Shown here in pieces: positions 56,811 through 64,000 of a DNA stretch of 64,000 nucleotides. This DNA is from JANLYQ01 sp031365725 (GTDB lineage: Bacteria > Actinomycetota > Actinomycetes > JACCUZ01). The position numbers and the translations under genes are program-made. The stretch is from NCBI GenBank assembly GCA_031365725.1, contig JANLYQ010000006.1:1-64000 (forward strand), written 5' to 3'. The stretch's first letter is position 1; each line of letters begins with the position of its first letter. The notes under the pieces are model-generated. The model had not been told where the DNA came from. It worked only from the letters and a program-made list of their open reading frames with translations, and searched no databases.

Positions 56811-57866
56811 GTGCGCGCTCTCGTGATCGAGCAGTTCGGTGAGACCCCCGTCGTCGTGGACGTGCCGGACCCGACGCCGCCCGCCCACGGCGTCGTCCTC
56901 CGGGTCGAGGCCACCGGACTCTGTCGCAGCGACTGGCACGCCTGGGCCGGGCACGACGCCACCATCGCGCTGCCGCATGTGCCCGGGCACGAGCTGGCCG
57001 GCGAGGTCGTCGCGGTCGGAGCTGACGTCGGGCGTTGGCAGGTCGGTGACCGGGTGACGGTCCCGTTCGTCTGCGCGTGCGGGACCTGCCCGTCCTGCCT
57101 GCGCGGCGACCACCAGGTCTGTCACGACCAGACACAGCCGGGCTTCTCGCACTGGGGGTCCTTCGCCGAGCTCGTCGCGCTGCACCATGCCGACGTGAAC
57201 CTCGTTCGGCTGCCGGAGGGGCTGGCGGCCGACACCGCGGCTGCTCTGGGCTGCCGGTTCGCCACGGCGTACCGCGCGGTCGTCGACCAGGGCCGCGTGC
57301 GTCCCGGCGACTGGGTGGCCGTGCACGGGTGCGGCGGCGTCGGGCTGTCCGCGGTGATGGTGGCCGTGGCGGCGGGGGCCCGCGTCGTCGCGGTGGATGT
57401 CAGCGCGGCGGCTCTGCGGCTGGCTCTCGACCTGGGTGCCGAGGTGACCGTGGACGCGTCGGCGGTCGACGCGGCGCGAGCGGTACGTGACCTGACCGCG
57501 GGAGGGGCGACCATCTCCCTCGACGCGCTGGGGAGTGCCGGCACCGCGGAGGCCTCGGTGCGCAGCCTGGCCCGACGTGGCCGGCATGTGCAGGTGGGGC
57601 TCCTCCCGCCGGAGCTCGCCCAACCGAGGCTGCCGATGTCGCGGGTCATCGCCCACGAGCTCGAGATCCTCGGCAGCCACGGCATGGCTGCTCACGCCTA
57701 CGGCCCCATGCTCGACCTCGTGGTGTCCGGGCGCCTGCGTCCTGACCGGCTCGTCACCCGGCACCTCACCCTCGAGCAGGCCGTCGAGGCGCTGCCGGCC
57801 ATGGCCGGGTCCGACAGCCCGGCGGGTGTCGCCGTCGTGCTGCCGGGGGAAAGGGTGCGGGGCTGA
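56811..57866 (+). CDS. Zinc-dependent alcohol dehydrogenase (MDR superfamily)
   Basis: 351 aa from GTG 56811. Catalytic-zinc motifs are ATGLCRSDWHAW and PHVPGHELAGEVVAVG. The structural zinc Cys cluster CACGTCPSCLRGDHQVC follows, then the Rossmann motif VHGCGGVGLSAVMVA. The C-terminal half continues as in medium-chain dehydrogenases active on short alcohols or polyols. It could serve aldehyde/alcohol interconversion but is 26 kb from the BMC locus, so no link is claimed. Confidence 0.9.
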   Translation: MRALVIEQFGETPVVVDVPDPTPPAHGVVLRVEATGLCRSDWHAWAGHDATIALPHVPGHELAGEVVAVGADVGRWQVGDRVTVPFVCACGTCPSCLRGDHQVCHDQTQPGFSHWGSFAELVALHHADVNLVRLPEGLAADTAAALGCRFATAYRAVVDQGRVRPGDWVAVHGCGGVGLSAVMVAVAAGARVVAVDVSAAALRLALDLGAEVTVDASAVDAARAVRDLTAGGATISLDALGSAGTAEASVRSLARRGRHVQVGLLPPELAQPRLPMSRVIAHELEILGSHGMAAHAYGPMLDLVVSGRLRPDRLVTRHLTLEQAVEALPAMAGSDSPAGVAVVLPGERVRG

Positions 57867-57948
57867 CCGCCTCGACGGCTCGATGGCCTGACAGGATCAA
57901 GGGGACCGGCGCCAGCATCCCGGCGCCGGCCACAGAGAGGACCTTCAC

Positions 57949-59265
<1,317 letters not shown>

Positions 59266-59390
59266 CGGGCTCCTTCCCTCACCCCATCGGCTGATCGGGA
59301 CGACCGTCCGGCCCTGGTTGCGCGGCTCGTCGCTGGGCTTTACTCGACTGACGACGGTGCCGATACGTTCATGGTGAGGGGTGAGCAGGC

Positions 59391-61760
59391 GTGAGCATGC
59401 CCGTCACCTCCGACAAGCGCGCTGTCAGCTGGGCCTTCGACGCCACGGTCGTCCTCGCCGGTCTGGTCCTGGGTCTCGTCGGCCTGCTGGAGCTGTTCGA
59501 TCCTGATGTGTTCTCCAGCACCTGGGCCATCGCCTTGCTGCTGGGGCCGCCGGTGACGGTGCTGATGAGCCGGTTCCCGCTCGTTCTCACCCGGGCCACC
59601 GCCGGCATCGAGGTCGGTTTCGATTCCGCTGTGCTTGTCTTCCTCGCCTGCTTCCAAGGTGGCCACGGAGCGCTCGGCATCTGGGCCGTGGGTCAGACCG
59701 TGTCCCAGCTGACCACCGGCAAGCGCTACGACGTACGCGCGTTCAACGTGGGCCTCGGCATCCTCTCGGGCTGGGTGACGCTCCTGGTGATGCGCTCGGT
59801 CGGCGGCCTCGGCACCGGCCAGCCACGTGAGCTGCTGGCTGTCGGCCTCGGCTGCGCCGCCCTCTTCCTCTGCGACTACGTCATCTCGGCGGTGTCGTTC
59901 GCGTTGGAGGACGCCACGCCGGTCCGGGCCGAGCTGCGCCAGAGCACCGCCACCGCCGCCGCGCTGGGCGTCTTCGTCGCGATCGACAGCCTCGGCTACC
60001 TCGCCGCGCTCGTCGCTCGCCTGCTGCCGCCGTGGGCGGGTGTCCTGCTCGCCGTCCCGGTGCTCACCATCCTGGTAGCCACCCGGGCGTTGTCCCGGGG
60101 TGCAGAGCACCAACGGCGTCTGTCCGCGCTGTTCGACGCGGCCGCGGAGGCGCAGGTCGTCGAGACCGGAGCCGAGCTGGAACTGGTCCTGCGCGACAGT
60201 GTTCGGGCCGCCGTCGCCAACCGGATGGCCGATCTGAGCGACGACGCGCCCCAACCACGCCAGATCGGTGCCCGGATCCGCGCGGGCAGCCGCACTCTGT
60301 GGCTCGTGGCCCCCGCAGCCAACCGGGCGCGCGCGTCGGTGGAGGCCGACAGGAAGGCACTCGTCGCCCTTGCCACCGTCGGCGAGGAGGCCTTCGCCCG
60401 GCTGCGGCTCACCGACGAGATGGGCCGCCTGGCGCGACACGACTCCCTCACCGGCCTGCCCAACCGCACCCTGTTCCTCGACCGCGTGGGACAGGCCGTG
60501 GCCCGGAGCCGGCGCAACGACACGACCCTGGCCGTGCTCTTCCTCGACCTTGACGGCTTCAAGGGCGTCAACGACCGGTTCGGGCACGCCGAAGGCGACG
60601 AGCTCCTCAAGACGGTGGCGGCGCGACTGGTGGGCTGCGTACGCGCCGTCGACTCGGTCGCCCGCCTGGGCGGTGACGAGTTCGCGGTGCTCCTCGAGGG
60701 AGTCGACAGCCTTGCCGAGCTGCACGAGCTGTGTCATCGACTCCTCGCCTCGCTCCGTCGCGAGATCCGGGTGCAGGGCCATGAGGTCGTCGTGGGTGCC
60801 AGCATCGGGGTCGCGGTCGCCGACGTGCATGACGATGCACCCGGCTTGCTGCGCAACGCCGACATGGCCATGTACCGCGCCAAGGCTCAGGGCAAGGACC
60901 GCTTCTTCGTCTACCAGACCTCGCTCCGTGAGGAGAACGTCCAGCGCCTCGAGCTCATCGAGGCCCTGCGTCGCGGCATCTCCGAAGAGCTGGTCGTGCA
61001 CTACCAGCCCATCGTCGACCTGGCGACGGGACGCATCGACGGTGTCGAAGCCCTCGTCCGCTGGCAGCGGGGCGACCAGCTCGTCGCCCCGGACGCCTTC
61101 ATCGCCGCGGCCGAGCAGAGCGGGCTGATCACCGAGCTCGGCGAGCGGGTGCTCAGTCGCGTCGTCGAGGACGCTGCGTCGATGCAGGAGTCAGCCGGGC
61201 ACCCGATGTCGGTCTCCTGCAACATGTCCGCCCACCAGCTGCGCGACCCGGATTTTCTCGACCTCGTCGAGCGGTCGGTGGCCCAGCTCGGCGCCAACCG
61301 GCTCGTCCTCGAGCTGACCGAGACGGTCATCGTGTCCGACGACGACGAGACCGACCACGCGTTGCGCACACTCCGCGGGCTGGGTGCGGGCCTCGCCATC
61401 GACGACTTCGGCATCGGCTTCTCCTCGATCGGATATCTGCAGAATCTCCCGGTGGACTCGTTGAAGATCGACCGCAGCTTCATCCGGGACGTCGATGTGA
61501 GCCCGCGTGCCGCCGCTCTGGTCGAGGCCATCCTTGTCATGGGGGCCGCCCTCGACCTCACCGTCGTGGCCGAGGGCATCGAACGCGAGGGGCAGCGCGA
61601 CTGCCTCGCGCGGGCCGGCTGCACCAAGGGTCAGGGCTTCTTCTTCGCCCGCCCACAGCCGCTGCCCGACCTGCTGGCTCTGCTGCGCTCCCGTCGGGCC
61701 GACGTGATCGACGAGGGTGGCGACGAGGTGCCCGGCGCAGCAGCGGCGCTGGGTCGCTGA
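59391..61760 (+). CDS. Membrane-bound GGDEF-EAL protein (c-di-GMP turnover)
   Basis: 789 aa from GTG 59391. Six or seven hydrophobic segments occupy about residues 15-230. The GGDEF domain is at about 350-510, with RLGGDEFAVLLEG intact. RAVD five residues before GGDEF fits the inhibitory I-site RxxD. The EAL domain is at about 525-770: DGVEALVRWQRGD, SCNMSAHQLRDPDFLDLV, LELTETVI, AIDDFGIGFSS, LKIDRSFIRDV, AEGIEREGQ and GQGFFFARP. Both domains look active. It is the second c-di-GMP protein in the window. Confidence 0.94.
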   Translation: MSMPVTSDKRAVSWAFDATVVLAGLVLGLVGLLELFDPDVFSSTWAIALLLGPPVTVLMSRFPLVLTRATAGIEVGFDSAVLVFLACFQGGHGALGIWAVGQTVSQLTTGKRYDVRAFNVGLGILSGWVTLLVMRSVGGLGTGQPRELLAVGLGCAALFLCDYVISAVSFALEDATPVRAELRQSTATAAALGVFVAIDSLGYLAALVARLLPPWAGVLLAVPVLTILVATRALSRGAEHQRRLSALFDAAAEAQVVETGAELELVLRDSVRAAVANRMADLSDDAPQPRQIGARIRAGSRTLWLVAPAANRARASVEADRKALVALATVGEEAFARLRLTDEMGRLARHDSLTGLPNRTLFLDRVGQAVARSRRNDTTLAVLFLDLDGFKGVNDRFGHAEGDELLKTVAARLVGCVRAVDSVARLGGDEFAVLLEGVDSLAELHELCHRLLASLRREIRVQGHEVVVGASIGVAVADVHDDAPGLLRNADMAMYRAKAQGKDRFFVYQTSLREENVQRLELIEALRRGISEELVVHYQPIVDLATGRIDGVEALVRWQRGDQLVAPDAFIAAAEQSGLITELGERVLSRVVEDAASMQESAGHPMSVSCNMSAHQLRDPDFLDLVERSVAQLGANRLVLELTETVIVSDDDETDHALRTLRGLGAGLAIDDFGIGFSSIGYLQNLPVDSLKIDRSFIRDVDVSPRAAALVEAILVMGAALDLTVVAEGIEREGQRDCLARAGCTKGQGFFFARPQPLPDLLALLRSRRADVIDEGGDEVPGAAAALGR

Positions 61761-61914
61761 CTGCCGTACGTCGTACCCGGGATCAGCCAGGCCCGTCCGG
61801 TGTGGGGGGTGGTCCGGGCGGGGAGGCTCCTAGCACGGGCCGGGCGACGACACCTTCCCCTTCGGCCGACAGCCCGGGAACGTTGGTGTCGGCGGGGCCG
61901 TTGCCGTACCGTGG

Positions 61915-61938
61915 ACCTACGGTGACGTAACCGTAGGT
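61915..61938. promoter_or_regulatory. Palindromic operator candidate upstream of the desaturase
   Basis: ACCTACGGT (61915-61923) and ACCGTAGGT (61930-61938) are perfect 9-bp inverted arms around GACGTA. The palindrome lies 54 bases before the desaturase ATG. The size and symmetry suit a TetR-family fatty-acid regulator, a common control of desaturases. The regulator itself is not in the window. Confidence 0.6.
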
Positions 61939-61991
61939 TCGCCCCTCTTGTCCCGATGTCCGCACCCGGCCCGACTGCAACCGGAGGCTCC

Positions 61992-62960
61992 ATGACCGTC
62001 CTCGGCACCCCACCGATGTCCGAGCTCGACCTGCTGCGTGAGCTGGAGCCTGTCGTAGAGGAAAATCTCCAGCGCCACCTCACGGTCGCCAAGGAGTGGA
62101 TGCCGCACGAGTACGTGCCGTGGAGCGAGGGCCGGGACTTCGACGGCGTGCTGGGCGGCGAGGCGTGGGCGCCGGACCAGTCCCGCATGTCCGACGTGGC
62201 GCGTACCAGCCTCATCGTCAACCTGCTGACCGAGGACAACCTGCCGAGCTACCACCACGAGATCGCTACGGTTTTCGGCCGGGACGGTGCCTGGGGCACC
62301 TGGGTGCACCAGTGGACGGCCGAGGAGGGTCGCCACGGCATGGCGATCCGGGACTACCTGCTGGTCACGCGCTCGGTCGACCCGGTGGCACTGGAGCGGG
62401 CCCGCATGACGCACATGGGTGCGGGCTTCGAGTCGGCCAACCACAACGACCTGCTGCGCTCGCTGGCCTACGTGTCGTTCCAGGAGCTCGCGACGCGCAT
62501 CTCGCACCGCAACACGGGCAAGATCACCCGGGACCCGGTGGCCGACCAATTGCTCGCCCGTATCGCGCTCGACGAGAACCTCCACATGCTCTTCTACCGC
62601 AACCTGCTCGGCGCAGCCCTGCAGGCCGCCCCGAACCAGACGATGCGCGCGATCACCGAGGTGGTGAAGAGCTTCGAGATGCCTGGGTCGACGATCGAGG
62701 ACTTCACCCGCAAGTCCGTGCAGATTGCCCTGTCCGGCATCTACGACCTGCGCATCCATCGCGACGACGTGCTCGCCCCCGTGCTGCGGGCATGGGGAGT
62801 CTTCGAGCTCGAAGGTCTGGACGCCGACGGCGAGGCAGCCCGCGACGAGCTGTCCGAGATCCTGGCGTCCCTGGACCAGGCAGCGGCCCGGTTCGAGGAC
62901 AAACGCGACACCCACCGCGCGAAGATGTCCGCCCGCGGGCAGGTGTGGGAGCAGGTCTAG
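61992..62960 (+). CDS. Acyl-ACP desaturase (DesA-type diiron enzyme)
   Basis: 322 aa from ATG 61992 with GGAGG 4 bases upstream. NLLTEDNLPSYHHEIATVFG (ENLPSYH-type motif), TAEEGRHGMAIRDYL (EExxH) and ALDENLHMLFYRN (DExxH) supply the carboxylate/His ligands of the diiron centre in soluble acyl-ACP desaturases. It introduces a cis double bond into acyl-ACP, adjusting membrane fluidity. A strong palindrome upstream suggests regulation. Its stop is followed in frame by a VOC gene fragment. Confidence 0.93.
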   Translation: MTVLGTPPMSELDLLRELEPVVEENLQRHLTVAKEWMPHEYVPWSEGRDFDGVLGGEAWAPDQSRMSDVARTSLIVNLLTEDNLPSYHHEIATVFGRDGAWGTWVHQWTAEEGRHGMAIRDYLLVTRSVDPVALERARMTHMGAGFESANHNDLLRSLAYVSFQELATRISHRNTGKITRDPVADQLLARIALDENLHMLFYRNLLGAALQAAPNQTMRAITEVVKSFEMPGSTIEDFTRKSVQIALSGIYDLRIHRDDVLAPVLRAWGVFELEGLDADGEAARDELSEILASLDQAAARFEDKRDTHRAKMSARGQVWEQV

Positions 62961-63026
62961 CCCGGCGCGCGGGTCTACGCAGACCCGTCCGGCAACGAGT
63001 TCTGGGTGCTTCCAGCGCGGTCGTGA
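62961..63026 (+). pseudogene. 3' remnant of a VOC/glyoxalase-type gene
   Basis: In the same frame as the desaturase and directly after its TAG stop, bases 62970-63026 read RVYADPSGNEFWVLPARS and a TGA stop. ADPSGNEFWVL is the characteristic end of a VOC-domain protein. Nothing upstream codes for the rest of such a protein, so this is the tail of a gene lost by deletion, or displaced when the desaturase gene arrived. A perfect 7-bp stem CGGGTCT/AGACCCG (62970-62987) falls inside it and could end desaturase transcription. Confidence 0.7.
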
Positions 63027-63033
63027 GGATGGG

Positions 63034-64000
63034 TCAGCCCTTGGCGTCGGACCATCGTCGGACGACGGAAATGTCGGCCACGAACCGCACTCCGCTGCCG
63101 GCGGCCCACCGGGCTGCGGTGCGCTCCAGCACCTCATGCACCAGGGCGACGACGTCGTTCGCGACGCTCTCGGGCGCCTGCACGAGAAGCTCGTCGTGCA
63201 GGCAGAGCACGATCTCAGCGCCCGGTGGCAGGGCGGTGCGCACCGACACCGCCCACATCTTGAACAGCTCGGCGGCCGCTCCCTGCACGACGGCGTTGCG
63301 GGCGAAACGGCCCCGCGCCGCCGCCACCGACTCCTCCACGGCGGCCGGTCCACCGGTGTGGACCAGCCGCCCGCCGTAGGTGCGCACGTCGTGACCGGCT
63401 GCGCCGGCGTCGGCTGCCCGGCGTAGATGGGCCATGGCCACCGGATAGGCCCGGTCGAGCCCACGCAGGGCTTCGCCGGCCGCACCTGAGGTCTGGCCGT
63501 ACATCGCCGCGAGGACCGCGATCTTGGCGGTCGGCCGGTCGACGGCGAGCCGATCAGCGACGGGGGAGTAGAGGTCGTCGGCCGTCGTCGCAGCAGCGAA
63601 CGCGCGGTCGCCAGAGACCACGGCCAGGACCCGTGGCTCGATCTGCCCCAGGTCGGCGCGCACCAGCACGGTGCCCGGCGGAGCCACGACGGCCGGCCGC
63701 AGCTCAGCCGGCAGGTTGTGCAGACCAGCCGATGCCGTCATCCTGCCTGCGGCGCCGTCGCAGCCGGTCCAGGAGCCGCGCAGACGCCCGTCCGGCCCGA
63801 CGTCCCGGTCGAGCCAGGCGTATCCGTAGGTCGTGGCGATGCGCTCGGCCTTCCGCCAGTCGATCAGCGCCGCGACGACCGGGTGAGCCCCGCGGAACGG
63901 CTCGAGTCGCCAGGCCCGCGTGTCGGGCACGGTGATGCCGGCGCGGGCCAGCAGGTCCCGCACCTGGGCCGGATTGCGCAGGTCGGTGTCCGCACCCGTC
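63034..64000 (-). CDS. Family-A DNA polymerase domain protein (bifunctional 3'-5' exonuclease/polymerase type), 5' end outside window
   Basis: The reading frame is open through base 64000, so the N-terminal part is missing; about 321 codons are seen. Polymerase motif A is VRADLGQIEPRVLAVVSGD (DxSQIELR form in PolI, here DLGQIEPR), motif B is DRPTAKIAVLAAMYGQ and motif C is LCLHDELLVQ with the metal-binding Asp. This is the actinobacterial polA-like family distinct from main PolI. The Ser-to-Gly and Leu-to-Pro changes in motif A are usual for this group as far as I recall. It is probably a repair polymerase. Confidence 0.88.
   Translation of the reverse strand, partial: TGADTDLRNPAQVRDLLARAGITVPDTRAWRLEPFRGAHPVVAALIDWRKAERIATTYGYAWLDRDVGPDGRLRGSWTGCDGAAGRMTASAGLHNLPAELRPAVVAPPGTVLVRADLGQIEPRVLAVVSGDRAFAAATTADDLYSPVADRLAVDRPTAKIAVLAAMYGQTSGAAGEALRGLDRAYPVAMAHLRRAADAGAAGHDVRTYGGRLVHTGGPAAVEESVAAARGRFARNAVVQGAAAELFKMWAVSVRTALPPGAEIVLCLHDELLVQAPESVANDVVALVHEVLERTAARWAAGSGVRFVADISVVRRWSDAKG

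Noticed and set aside
59339..59367. TTTACT-N17-GATACG as promoter of the GGDEF-EAL gene
   Set aside because: Each box matches only about three of six consensus bases. The spacing alone is not enough evidence.
59340..61001. A 553-codon open frame on the minus strand
   Set aside because: It is antisense to the GGDEF-EAL gene, whose motifs are complete, and its translation is compositionally biased without recognisable domains.

Overview
The window is high-G+C DNA (roughly 70%) with dense coding, many 4-base ATGA/GTGA gene overlaps and many GTG starts. Its gene content points to an actinobacterium: a PAC2-family proteasome-assembly homologue, a LAL-type LuxR regulator, a DesA-type acyl-ACP desaturase, a RecQ-PRTase fusion and a SpoIIE/PAS/HATPase regulator. 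A Nocardioides-like member of the Propionibacteriales is my best guess, but that is inference. No rRNA, tRNA, CRISPR array, insertion sequence or prophage was seen. The window cuts a gene at each end: an EAL-domain gene on the left and a family-A DNA polymerase on the right.

Layout. 1-9.3 kb: EAL-GAF protein; a leftward AraC regulator / VOC / UvrA-paralogue cluster; a thioredoxin-reductase-like flavoprotein divergent from an XRE-cupin regulator; a large LuxR-type ATPase regulator. 9.3-14.9 kb: an MFS transporter divergent from an export cluster (95-aa protein, MMPL transporter, ABC ATPase and permease). 15-30.7 kb: the centrepiece, a bacterial microcompartment (BMC) locus. 30.8-36.4 kb: leftward hemerythrin, exonuclease III, two transglutaminase-like proteins, NCS1 permease and purine nucleoside phosphorylase. 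36.5-40 kb: rightward ATP-grasp / alpha-E / transglutaminase cassette. 40-40.4 kb: a repeat-rich gap. 40.4-64 kb: mainly housekeeping genes (RecQ, GNAT, methyltransferase, GH3 glycosidase, phosphoglucomutase, PP2C regulator, DEAD helicase, Old Yellow Enzyme, PAC2, HtrA, alcohol dehydrogenase, citrate synthase, GGDEF-EAL, desaturase, polymerase).

The BMC locus has the gene order I recall for the mycobacterial RMM / aminoacetone-type compartment. It contains a class-III aminotransferase-fold phospholyase, a CoA-acylating aldehyde dehydrogenase, a BMC-T, a 171-aa protein, a BMC-P vertex protein, a BMC-H, a second BMC-T, an amino-alcohol kinase, a short-chain dehydrogenase and a GntR/UTRA regulator. 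An amine/amino-acid permease and an acetamidase/formamidase are divergent from it. In the known model, 1-amino-2-propanol is phosphorylated, the phosphate and amine are eliminated to give propionaldehyde, and the aldehyde is oxidised to propionyl-CoA inside the shell.

Unusually, a leftward operon converges on this cluster. It encodes a complete-looking B12-dependent diol-dehydratase system: GlcG/PduO-C-like protein, fused large+medium subunit, small subunit and reactivase large subunit. Classical diol dehydratase also makes propionaldehyde, so the locus may be a two-input compartment. The dehydratase keeps the catalytic residues at a constant +11 offset from the Klebsiella numbering I remember. 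The two residues that line the substrate methyl pocket are changed (Ser301 position to Asp, Gln336 position to Ala). That suggests a different, possibly amine-bearing, substrate. I consider this the most interesting part of the window.
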